Shown here: positions 33,689 to 41,847 of the stretch, in pieces
Numbering within the stretch: position 1 is the first letter of the stretch
Layout of the letters: every line of letters starts with the position of its first letter
Source: DATAES01 sp963721305
Lineage (GTDB): Bacteria; Actinomycetota; Acidimicrobiia; Acidimicrobiales; JACDCH01
Length of the DNA stretch: 64,000 bases
Direction of reading: 5' to 3'
NCBI GenBank assembly: GCA_963721305.1
Contig: CAVRIR010000003.1
Span: 744,001 to 808,000 of the forward strand
Position numbers and translations under genes: made by a program
The notes under the pieces: generated by a model
What the model was told of the DNA's origin: nothing
The model's database searches: none
Seen by the model: only the letters and a program-made list of their open reading frames with translations

Positions 33689-34567
33689 TCACAGGTTGAA
33701 CACCTTGACGGCGTTCTCGCGCAGGAACTTCGGCCACACGTCGTCGCGGAACGGGACGTCCTGCATGTCCTTGAAGATGCGCTCGAGCGACAGGCCCATG
33801 GGGAAGTAGCCCGCGTACATCACCTTGTGCGCGCCGCGTGTGTTGGCGAAGTCGATGATCGTGCGCGGGTAGTACTTCGGCGCGAACGCGCTGGTCGAGT
33901 AGTAGAGGTTCGGCCACTTGAGCATGAGCTTCACTGCCAGCGCGTCCCACGGCTCGGCGCCGTGACGCATCACGATCCGCAGCTCGGGGAAGAACCAACA
34001 CACCTCGTCGAGCAGCTCGGTCTTCTGACACAGCATCGGTACCCGCGGCCCGGGCACGCCGGTCGTGATGCAGATGGGGATGTCGAGCTCGATGCACTTC
34101 GCGTACAGGGGATAGAACTTCTTGTCGTTGATCGGCACCTGCGGGACCATCCCCGCAGGAAACGCGGTCGCGGCCCTGATGCCGAACTCCTCGTGGGCGC
34201 GCACGAGATCGCGGACGCCTTCCATCCCGCGGTTCGCGTCGACCTCGTAGCTCCCGAAGAAGCGGTCAGGATGGTCGAGCAACGCCCGGTGCGAGTTGGT
34301 TCGGGTGGTGCCGGCGCGACCGCCGATGCCGAGCATCGCCTTCTCGATCCCGAAGTGGTCCATCTCCTGGAGGACCACCGAGACAGGGTCGGCGTCGTCC
34401 GCGATGTCGTCCGGCACGTGCTTGAACATGTACTGCGCCGGGAACTCCATGTCCTTGGACTCCTGGTCCATGAAGCCCTTGCGGAGGAACTCGTACCAGT
34501 TCTTCTTGTGACCCTCGGGCAGCCCCATCATGAGATCGATGACGGGCACGTCGGAGGGCATGGCCAT
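33689..34567 (-). CDS. Amidohydrolase-2-fold protein lacking most metal ligands
   Basis: 292 residues from ATG 34567; GTG 34573 and ATG 34561 are alternatives. The TIM-barrel amidohydrolase-2 layout is recognisable (VIDLMMGLPEGHKKNWYEF; FPAGMVPQVPINDKKFYPLY; RHGAEPWDALAVKLMLKWPN; TIIDFANTRGAHKVMYAGYF). The usual N-terminal HxH is LMM, the usual His before TGxPGP is Thr (ICITTGVPGP), and the late catalytic Asp (GSDxP) is AGYFP. Only the RHG histidine remains, so metal-dependent hydrolysis looks unlikely. A KstR-like site lies 10 bp before the start and the gene runs into the Rieske oxygenase gene, so it belongs to steroid catabolism. Confidence 0.78.
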   Translation of the reverse strand: MAMPSDVPVIDLMMGLPEGHKKNWYEFLRKGFMDQESKDMEFPAQYMFKHVPDDIADDADPVSVVLQEMDHFGIEKAMLGIGGRAGTTRTNSHRALLDHPDRFFGSYEVDANRGMEGVRDLVRAHEEFGIRAATAFPAGMVPQVPINDKKFYPLYAKCIELDIPICITTGVPGPRVPMLCQKTELLDEVCWFFPELRIVMRHGAEPWDALAVKLMLKWPNLYYSTSAFAPKYYPRTIIDFANTRGAHKVMYAGYFPMGLSLERIFKDMQDVPFRDDVWPKFLRENAVKVFNL

Positions 34568-34577
34568 CGCCACAGAT

Positions 34578-34591
34578 TAGAACACGTTCTA
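34578..34591. promoter_or_regulatory. KstR-type operator TAGAACACGTTCTA
   Basis: Identical to the site at 25046. It lies between the divergent amidohydrolase/Rieske operon (start 34567) and the LLM oxidoreductase gene (start 34629), and can regulate both. Confidence 0.85.
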
Positions 34592-34628
34592 CTTTTGCGC
34601 CACCAGGGCCACGGGTTAGAACGGCCCG

Positions 34629-35660
<1,032 letters not shown>

Positions 35661-35690
35661 CGCCCCGAGCGGGCGCAACCTACGGGCCGG

Positions 35691-35969
35691 TCAGCCCTTC
35701 GCAGCGGCCTTGAGCTTCGAACCGACCGTCACCTTCGCCACGTTGGTGGCGGGGATGTCGACAGGCTCGCCGGTCTGGGGATTGCGGCCGGTGCGAGCGG
35801 CGCGGTGCGACTGCTCGAACGTGAGGAAGCCCGGAATCGTCAGCTTCTCACCGCCCGTGGACACCACTTGCGTCACCTCGTCAAGGAAGGCGGTCAGCAC
35901 CTTGTCGACATCGGTCTGGGACATCGAGGTGCGGTCGGCCATGGCCTTCACCAGGTCAGCACGCGTCAT
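35691..35969 (-). CDS. hup: HU-family DNA-binding protein
   Basis: A 92-residue histone-like protein. It starts MTRADLVKAMADRTSMSQTD and contains the HU arm sequence FLTFEQSHRAARTGRNPQTG with IPATNVAKVTVGSKLK. It bends and compacts DNA as a dimer. It ends AAAKG without the long Lys/Ala-rich tail of mycobacterial HupB, so it is the short HU type. ATG 35969 is preceded by AGGGAGAA. A single gene with its own promoter region. Confidence 0.95.
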   Translation of the reverse strand: MTRADLVKAMADRTSMSQTDVDKVLTAFLDEVTQVVSTGGEKLTIPGFLTFEQSHRAARTGRNPQTGEPVDIPATNVAKVTVGSKLKAAAKG

Positions 35970-36076
35970 TGGGTTCTCCCTTCACGAGAAGCGTGATGGC
36001 GCACACCGTAGGGAGTGCCCCGCCGCAGTTGGTGGATGGTCAGGCCGGAAGGTCGGACGGGATGGTCAGACGGCCT

Positions 36077-36910
36077 TCACCGGTGATGGTCCGCCACGGG
36101 GATGGCGTCGACGGACGACTGAGGGACCACGTTCGGCCCGTTGTTCGCGTCGTGGCTGATCTTCCCGCCGTTCTGCACCGTGACGAAGATGATCACGTTG
36201 GCGTCATCGGCCGTCGGGATGTACCGCTTGCTGACGAAGTCGGTGACCCACCACTGGGGGGTCATGTCACCCTTGATGATGTGCAACAACTTCTCGTCCT
36301 CCTCGTTGGGTAGGCCGAACGACGACGTCCATCGAAGGAGTATCTCCTCGGGCATGCGGTCGAGGTCGACGTCGGCGTCGATGCCGGGGATGGGCCCGAC
36401 TCCGTACTGCACGGCCGACGCGCGATCCCAGTGGCCCACGCCGCTCAGATCGACGGCCCCCGGGTTGGCGTACCAGAGCTCGACCCCCTCGGCCACCAGT
36501 CGGGCCGAATCGAGGTGCTTGTCGGCGCCGTCGCCGTTCGTGTAGAGCACGAGCGGGTCGCTGCCGATGAGATCGAGGAACTGCATCGCCCAGTCCGTGT
36601 TCGCCTGGATGCTCGGTAGCCAGTTGCGCTCCATGTCAAGTGCAGTCGGCAGGTCGAGCTCGGAGGGGACGTTCGCGCGGTACCAACGGGCCTCGGTGAT
36701 CGCGTCGTGGCGATTCGGACGGGCGAAGTGGTAGCCGCCGACCTTGATGCCGTTGTCGCGCGCGCCGGTGACGTCGTCCGGGTAGTACTTGTCCAGAAAA
36801 TCCGAGCCGTCGGTTGCGAGTACCCACGCGTAACGGATGCCCGCTGCGGCCACCGTCGCCCAGTCGGGCGCATGCTGGTAGTTGCTCACGTCGATGCCTG
36901 GAACGTTCAT
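36077..36910 (-). CDS. GH25 lysozyme-like protein
   Basis: 277 residues from ATG 36910. Residues 1-~185 are a GH25 muramidase barrel: GIDVSNYQHAPDW with the catalytic-side Asp, VGGYHFARPN, and the acidic pair in TALDMERNW. Residues ~190-277 are an extra C-terminal region (EDEKLLHIIKGDMTPQWWVT; DDANVIIFVTVQNGGKISHD) that I do not recognise. There is no signal peptide from this start; the translation from the upstream in-frame start is Arg-rich and not signal-like. Lysozymes of this type cleave peptidoglycan and are often phage-derived, but no other phage genes are near. Confidence 0.82.
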   Translation of the reverse strand: MNVPGIDVSNYQHAPDWATVAAAGIRYAWVLATDGSDFLDKYYPDDVTGARDNGIKVGGYHFARPNRHDAITEARWYRANVPSELDLPTALDMERNWLPSIQANTDWAMQFLDLIGSDPLVLYTNGDGADKHLDSARLVAEGVELWYANPGAVDLSGVGHWDRASAVQYGVGPIPGIDADVDLDRMPEEILLRWTSSFGLPNEEDEKLLHIIKGDMTPQWWVTDFVSKRYIPTADDANVIIFVTVQNGGKISHDANNGPNVVPQSSVDAIPVADHHR

Positions 36911-37069
36911 TCGCACACGCTCCCGCGCCGTCCTGCGTCCTGGCAGGGGTGACGCTACTGCCCAAGGCGCTCCGACGGTGCATGTTTGTCGCAACCGCCG
37001 AGAATCCTCGTTATGTCAAGTTACGGCGTTCCCACGGGACTGGTCCCGAAGCGCTCGCTGGAGGGCTCG

Positions 37070-37510
37070 CTACGAGGTCGGCACGATGAGGACGGCGCAG
37101 CGGGCGCCGTGGGCGACGCTGTTCGGCACGCTGCCGAGCACGCGGCGAGCGCCGGCCATGCCGCGGTTGCCGACCACGATGAGATCGGCGTCCTGCGTCT
37201 GCGCGACCTCGAGGATCGCCGACGCCGCGCTTTGGGCGAGGCAGTGGGTGTCGACCTCGATGCCGTCGCGACGCAACTCGACCGCCAACTCGTCGAGACC
37301 GGCCCGAAAAGCCTGCTCTGCTTCCGCGTCGGTCGTTGCCGCGACGCCGGCCATGGCATCAGCGGATGCGCCCGCGACTTGGAGCACCGGGCGGAACGCG
37401 CGCACGAGATGGAGCGAGGCGCCATGGGTGCGGGCGAGACCGGATGCGACAGCGACGGCCTGTCGCGATCTGGACGAGCCATCGGACCCCACCACGATCG
37501 ACTTGAACAT
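37070..37510 (-). CDS. Universal stress protein (UspA family)
   Basis: A 146-residue Usp domain starting MFKSIVVGSDGSSRSRQAVA and ending AVLIVPTS. The nucleotide loop reads GNRGMAGARRVLGS, one residue shorter than the usual G-x2-G-x9-GS, so ATP binding may be retained or altered. Unrelated in context to the first uspA gene at 2838. A ribosome binding site (GGAGGG) lies upstream of ATG 37510. Confidence 0.9.
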   Translation of the reverse strand: MFKSIVVGSDGSSRSRQAVAVASGLARTHGASLHLVRAFRPVLQVAGASADAMAGVAATTDAEAEQAFRAGLDELAVELRRDGIEVDTHCLAQSAASAILEVAQTQDADLIVVGNRGMAGARRVLGSVPNSVAHGARCAVLIVPTS

Positions 37511-37572
37511 GCCGCCCTCCCTGGAGGATCACAGGGCCGTCGACCCCGGGGCGCCCATTCTTGCCTGGCGCG

Positions 37573-37923
37573 TCAGCGGGTGAACAACGGGCGGGCCGCT
37601 TCGATGATCCAGGCCACGGCCTCTTCGAGGTCCTGCTTCGTGTGGCTGCCGGCGAGGTCGCGTTCGACGTCTTCCACCGCGGCCTCGAGCATGTAGAGGC
37701 GGTCCTGCAGCGACTCGAGCTCGGCGCGTGTCATCACCAGCTCCCCTTCGGACAGGCCGAGCTCGCCGGCCCGGCGTCGCGCTTCGTAGTCCCGCTGGCG
37801 GCACGAGGCCTTGCAATGCGTTCGCGGCCGCCCGGTCGAGGCGGGCTCGGGCAACGAGCGGCCGCACCATCGGCAGCGATCCCCACCGCGCTCGGCACTC
37901 CGGTCTCCACCTAGTTTCGTCAC
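37573..37923 (-). CDS. Small zinc-finger protein with coiled-coil tail
   Basis: 116 residues from GTG 37923. A CxxC...C/H finger (DRCRWCGRSLPEPASTGRPR, then THCKASCRQRDYEARRRAG) is followed by a helical coiled coil (ELESLQDRLYMLEAAVEDVE). This family of short actinobacterial proteins is known to me only as hypothetical. The GTG start lies within a 27-bp perfect palindrome (37911-37937), which could mean autoregulation. Longer translations upstream read Arg/Pro-rich and are rejected. Confidence 0.72.
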   Translation of the reverse strand: MTKLGGDRSAERGGDRCRWCGRSLPEPASTGRPRTHCKASCRQRDYEARRRAGELGLSEGELVMTRAELESLQDRLYMLEAAVEDVERDLAGSHTKQDLEEAVAWIIEAARPLFTR

Positions 37924-37937
37924 TGTGACGAAACTAG
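37911..37937. promoter_or_regulatory. 27-bp perfect palindrome over a start codon
   Basis: Arms CTAGTTTCGTCAC and GTGACGAAACTAG are exact reverse complements around a single central T. It covers the GTG start of the small zinc-finger gene and lies 58 bp before the divergent acyltransferase gene. Its length and perfection suggest an operator for a dimeric repressor; a hairpin in the leader is the alternative. Confidence 0.75.
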
Positions 37938-37995
37938 CAGGCGGCGACGTGAGTGTTCCTGAGCGATCAGTGCCGGACGGACTACCGTCCGGGCC

Positions 37996-38700
37996 GTGTT
38001 CCGGCCATCGGAGCTGTCCCCACGTGCCCGGAACCTCGCCGCCGGTCTGATCCAGCGAGGCTGGGGCTGGATCAGCGACGTCGGCGCCGTGTCCCCCGAC
38101 GACGAGCGGGGCCGCCGTTTCGGCGCAATGGGAGCCCGCAGCATGATCGCCTTCCCGTCCGGCTCGGTGTTCGGCGAGCGGTGGATCCACATCGGAGCCG
38201 ACACGCTGATCGGCCCCCATGTGAGCCTGTCGGCGGGGATGGCGCCCGGCCAGACGATGGCGAACGACCCGGTCGTGCGCATCGGCGAGCGTTGCTCGAT
38301 CGGACGCGGGTGCCACATCGTGGGCCACGAGTCGATCGACATCGGCGACGACGTCACCTTCGGTCCGTATGTGTACGTGACCGACCAGAACCACGTGTAC
38401 GCCGACGTCGACGAACCGATCGGACGGCAATGGCCGGCGGAGGATCCGGTGGTCATCGGCGCCGGCTCGTGGCTCGGCGCGAACGTCATCGTGCTGCCGG
38501 GCTCACTGATCGGACGCAATGTCGCGGTGGCCGCGGGGTCCGTCGTGCGCGGCTGCCTGCCGGATCGGTGTGTCGCCGCCGGCGCGCCGGCGAAGGTCGT
38601 GCGCCGCTACGAAGCGGGCGGATGGGATCCGCCGTTGCGCGACGTGTCGATCTCGCCACCGCCGGGCTGGGAGGGACGGTCCGAGTCTGCCGGCTCGTGA
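37996..38700 (+). CDS. Acyltransferase with left-handed beta-helix hexapeptide repeats
   Basis: 234 residues from GTG 37996. Hexapeptide repeats run from ~55 to ~205 (WIHIGADTLIGPHVSLSAGM; RIGERCSIGRGCHIVGHESI; IGAGSWLGANVIVLPGSLIG), ending in the diagnostic RCVAAGAPAKVVRRYE. These CoA-dependent O-acetyl/acyltransferases modify sugars or glycans. The acceptor is unknown. Its promoter is divergent from the zinc-finger gene and shares the 27-bp palindrome region. Confidence 0.88.
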   Translation: MFRPSELSPRARNLAAGLIQRGWGWISDVGAVSPDDERGRRFGAMGARSMIAFPSGSVFGERWIHIGADTLIGPHVSLSAGMAPGQTMANDPVVRIGERCSIGRGCHIVGHESIDIGDDVTFGPYVYVTDQNHVYADVDEPIGRQWPAEDPVVIGAGSWLGANVIVLPGSLIGRNVAVAAGSVVRGCLPDRCVAAGAPAKVVRRYEAGGWDPPLRDVSISPPPGWEGRSESAGS

Positions 38701-38863
38701 TGCAGGACGGCCGCGAGCAGCCAACGGATGTTGGCTTCTTCAGGAGTCGGCTCGTCCTCGCCGAGTTCCGCCTCGGGCTTCATCGTCACGCTGTCCTGTC
38801 GGCCGTAGCCCCTGCCATGTGAGCCATACACTGCGAACAGTCGCCGACCCGGAGGAGCCACCG

Positions 38864-39634
38864 ATGCCGTCCGACCGCCAGCCGCACGCGTTGCCGACGT
38901 TCGCCAACATCGACGAGGAACGCCGCCATCGCAAGCAGCGGCTGGCCGCCTCGTTGCGGCTGTTCGGCCAGTTCGGCTTCGACGAAGGTGTCGCAGGTCA
39001 CATCACGGCGCGCGACCCCGAACAGCTCGACCACTTCTGGGTCAATCCGTTCGGCATGAACTTCAAGCACATCCGCGTGAAGGACCTGATCCTCGTCAAC
39101 CACCACGGCGATGTGGTCGAGGGCGACTGGCCGGTCAACCAGGCGGCGTTCGTGATCCACGGCCAGATCCACGCCGCTCGCCCCGACGTCGTCGCCGCGG
39201 CCCACGCGCACTCCGTCTACGGCAAGGCGTGGGCGTCGCTGCGCCGGCCGCTGGATCCGCTGACCCAGGACTCGTGCATGTTCTACGGCGACCACGCGGT
39301 GTTCGACGACTACACCGGCGTCGTCCTCGACATCGACGAAGGCAAGCGCATCGCGCACGCGCTCGGCGGCAACAAGGCGGCCATCCTGTCCAACCACGGG
39401 CTGCTCACGGTGGGCACGACATCGGTGGACGAAGCGGCGTACTGGTTCATCTCGATGGAGCGCACCTGCCAGGCGCAACTGCTGGCCGAGGCGGCCGGCA
39501 CGCCCCGCCCGATCGATCCCGACCAAGCCGAGAAGACGGCCAAGCAGGTCGGCCATCCGATGGCGGGCTGGATGTCGTTCCAGCCGCTCTACGACTGGAT
39601 CGTCGCCCAGCAACCCGACCTGCTGGAGGAATAG
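38864..39634 (+). CDS. Class II aldolase/adducin-family protein
   Basis: 256 residues from ATG 38864 with AGGAG eight bases upstream. Metal-binding histidines occur in AAHAHSVYGKAWASLRRPLD, and GVAGHITARDPEQLDHFWVN and AAILSNHGLLTVGTTSVDEA are family signatures. Members are zinc-dependent aldolases, epimerases or decarboxylase-like enzymes. Twenty-four bp later a luciferase-like monooxygenase gene follows, suggesting one catabolic unit with an unknown substrate. Confidence 0.88.
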   Translation: MPSDRQPHALPTFANIDEERRHRKQRLAASLRLFGQFGFDEGVAGHITARDPEQLDHFWVNPFGMNFKHIRVKDLILVNHHGDVVEGDWPVNQAAFVIHGQIHAARPDVVAAAHAHSVYGKAWASLRRPLDPLTQDSCMFYGDHAVFDDYTGVVLDIDEGKRIAHALGGNKAAILSNHGLLTVGTTSVDEAAYWFISMERTCQAQLLAEAAGTPRPIDPDQAEKTAKQVGHPMAGWMSFQPLYDWIVAQQPDLLEE

Positions 39635-39658
39635 CCGAGGGTTGGTTACGGTCGAGCG

Positions 39659-40873
39659 ATGAGCGCATCGCGGCCGTGGCCGTTGAAGTTCGGCATCTTC
39701 CTCGCTCCGTTCCATCCCGTCGGCCAGAACCCGACCCTTGCGCTCGAGCGCGACCTCGATCTCGTGGTGCACCTCGACAGGCTGGGCTTCGACGAGGCGT
39801 GGATCGGCGAGCACCACTCCGCCGGCTACGAGATCATCGCCAGCCCCGAGGTCTTCTTGGGGGTTGCGGCCGAGCGCACGAAGCACATCCGGCTCGGCAC
39901 GGGAGTGAGCTCGCTCCCCTACCACCACCCGCTCATGCTGGCCGATCGCATGGTGCTGCTCGACCACCTGACCCGTGGCCGCATCATGATGGGCGTCGGA
40001 CCCGGTGCGCTGCCCTCCGACGCGTTCATGATGGGCATCCCCGTCGCCGAGCAGCGCGACCGCATGGAAGAGGCGCTCGAAGCGATCCTCTTGCTGTTGC
40101 GCAGCGACGAGCCGGTCACGATGAAGACGGAGTGGTTCACGCTCGATGACGCGCGTCTGAACCTGCGTCCGTACACGCAACCGCACTTCGAAGTCGCAGT
40201 CGCGTCTCAGATCTCGCCGGCCGGCTCGCGGGCTGCAGGACGTTTCGGTACCAGCCTGTTGTCGATCGGCGCGACCAATCAGCAAGGCTTCGACCTGCTC
40301 GGCTACCAGTGGGGCATCGCCGAGGAGCGCGCGGCGCAGTTCGACACGACCGTGGATCGGCGCAATTGGCGGCTCGTCGGCCCCGTTCACATCGCCGAGA
40401 CGCGCGAGAAGGCGTACGCCGACGTCGCCTTCGGTCTCGAGCAGTGGGTCGACTACTTCCAGCGCGTTGCGGCACTGCCGATCGCTCCCGATACGTCGAA
40501 CGCGGAGGAGATGGCCGACGCCATCAACCAGTCCGGGTTCGCAGTGATCGGCACGCCGGACGACGCCATCGCGCAGGTGCAGCGCTTGTGGGACCAGTCG
40601 GACGGCGGGTTCGGCTCGTTCCTCGTCATGGCGCACGAGTGGGCCGACACCGAGGCGACGCGCAAGAGCTACGAGCTGTTGGCGCGCTACGTGTTCCCCG
40701 AGTTCCAGGGTTCGGCCGAGTCGACCACGGCCTCGCGTGACTGGGCCGCCGAGAACCGGCCGACGTTCATCGGCGAGGTCGGCGCCGCGATCATGACCGC
40801 GATCGGCAAGCACAATGCCGAGCACGAAGACGCCGCCACCGGAGCAGCAGCGTCTCCAATCGTCGGCTCGTGA
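39659..40873 (+). CDS. LLM-class flavin monooxygenase (LimB-like)
   Basis: A 404-residue bacterial luciferase-fold protein (PLKFGIFLAPFHPVGQNPTL; FDEAWIGEHHSAGYEIIASP; DHLTRGRIMMGVGPGALPSD). The EHH motif, the start and the length match limonene 1,2-monooxygenase/alkanal monooxygenase alpha-type enzymes that use reduced FMN. Substrate not identifiable. It follows the class II aldolase gene and converges on the alpha/beta hydrolase gene. No KstR-like site is present. Confidence 0.87.
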   Translation: MSASRPWPLKFGIFLAPFHPVGQNPTLALERDLDLVVHLDRLGFDEAWIGEHHSAGYEIIASPEVFLGVAAERTKHIRLGTGVSSLPYHHPLMLADRMVLLDHLTRGRIMMGVGPGALPSDAFMMGIPVAEQRDRMEEALEAILLLLRSDEPVTMKTEWFTLDDARLNLRPYTQPHFEVAVASQISPAGSRAAGRFGTSLLSIGATNQQGFDLLGYQWGIAEERAAQFDTTVDRRNWRLVGPVHIAETREKAYADVAFGLEQWVDYFQRVAALPIAPDTSNAEEMADAINQSGFAVIGTPDDAIAQVQRLWDQSDGGFGSFLVMAHEWADTEATRKSYELLARYVFPEFQGSAESTTASRDWAAENRPTFIGEVGAAIMTAIGKHNAEHEDAATGAAASPIVGS

Positions 40874-40897
40874 CCAGGAGCCCGATGGCTCCCATCG

Positions 40898-41635
40898 TCA
40901 GCCGAGCGTGTTCCAGAACCGAGTCAGCGCGCTGACGCCGAGTGCGGGGTCCTGCAGCATCCACCAGTGGCCGAGTCCGTCGAGGGTGTCGACCTGCGCG
41001 TGCAGGCGCTCGGCCATGTCACGGGCGAGCATCGCGTCGCCGAACGGATCTTCTGTCGCGAGCAGCAACAGCCCGGGCGCATCGGTGGGACCGACCTGGG
41101 CGCCCCAGTCCTCCGACGTGTTCGGCACGGCGGACCGGTAGAGATCGAGGATGCAGCGCGACATCGTGTGATCGAGTGCTCGACCCAGCTCGCGCGCCTC
41201 CGCCTCCGGCACGCCGAAACCGGTGAACACGTCGCCTCGTGTGTCGTCGGGCGTCGCGAGCTGCGCGTCCATGGACTCCTCGCCCTGGCCGGGGGTCTGC
41301 CACAGCTGCGCGAAGTCATGCCAGACGTAGTCGGGGTGGAAGACGTTGGCCACGTCGGCCACCCAGCTTCGGATCAGCCCGCCATGCGCGGTGGCCACGC
41401 GGACGGTCAGCAGCGCGCCCCAGTCGTGGCCGACGAGGTCGATCGGTCCGTCGATCGCCTGGAGCTCGTCCTCGAGCCAAGCGGCGTAGTCGTCCTTCGT
41501 CGCGCCGAAGCCGTCGGGCCTCGGGTTGCCGAACCCCGGCAACGAGAGTGCGACGGAGTCGCGGTCGAGCCGGTCGCGGACCCCGTCCCACAGGTCGGCG
41601 GTCTCGGGCACTCCGTGGACGAAGACGGCTGGCAT
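40898..41635 (-). CDS. Alpha/beta hydrolase, haloalkane dehalogenase/epoxide hydrolase type
   Basis: 245 residues from ATG 41635 (MPAVFVHGVPETADLWDGVR). The oxyanion motif HGVPE and nucleophile elbow LVGHDWGAL place Asp as nucleophile, as in epoxide hydrolases and haloalkane dehalogenases; the catalytic His is in LDGLGHWWMLQDP and an acid in TEDPFGD. With a LimB-like monooxygenase gene opposite, epoxide hydrolysis is a reasonable guess. In-frame upstream codons to GTG/TTG are not supported. Confidence 0.85.
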   Translation of the reverse strand: MPAVFVHGVPETADLWDGVRDRLDRDSVALSLPGFGNPRPDGFGATKDDYAAWLEDELQAIDGPIDLVGHDWGALLTVRVATAHGGLIRSWVADVANVFHPDYVWHDFAQLWQTPGQGEESMDAQLATPDDTRGDVFTGFGVPEAEARELGRALDHTMSRCILDLYRSAVPNTSEDWGAQVGPTDAPGLLLLATEDPFGDAMLARDMAERLHAQVDTLDGLGHWWMLQDPALGVSALTRFWNTLG

Positions 41636-41689
41636 GGCGGCACGGTACCGGCCGGGGCGGATTTGCAGGTACCTTGGTGAGGCCGTCGA

Positions 41690-41771
41690 CCCTGCCCGGG
41701 AGAGCACCTCCGGGTGCGCCGAAGGGGCAACCGACTCCCGGGAATCTCTCAGGCCATCGGACCGCGCAGGG
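41690..41771 (+). ncRNA. Glycine riboswitch aptamer
   Basis: Closing stem P1 pairs CCCTGC (41690-41695) with GCAGGG (41766-41771). Between them are the glycine-aptamer hallmarks CGGGAGAGCACCTC, GCGCCGAAGGGGCAA, CCGGGAATCTCTCAGGCC and GGACCGC. It lies 76 bp before gcvP and should turn expression on with glycine. I see only one clear aptamer. The following segment has a GCGTCG-GGAG-CGACGC hairpin (41820-41835) just before the AGGAG ribosome binding site, a candidate expression platform. Confidence 0.92.
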
Positions 41772-41847
41772 TAGGCACCGCTGGAAGCTTCGTGCCCGGG
41801 CAGCCGGGAGCGGGTGACAGCGTCGGGAGCGACGCCAGGAGTGATCC

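Noticed and set aside
38607..38783. Minus-strand reading frame of 58 codons opposite the acyltransferase end
   Set aside because: It overlaps a well-supported gene, lacks a ribosome binding site and has no recognisable motif.
40876..40891. Hairpin GGAGCC-CGAT-GGCTCC between convergent genes
   Set aside because: A six-pair stem without a T tract is too weak to call a terminator.
41772..41847. Possible second glycine aptamer
   Set aside because: The conserved GCCGAAGG and CTCTCAGG blocks are missing; only a short hairpin is visible.
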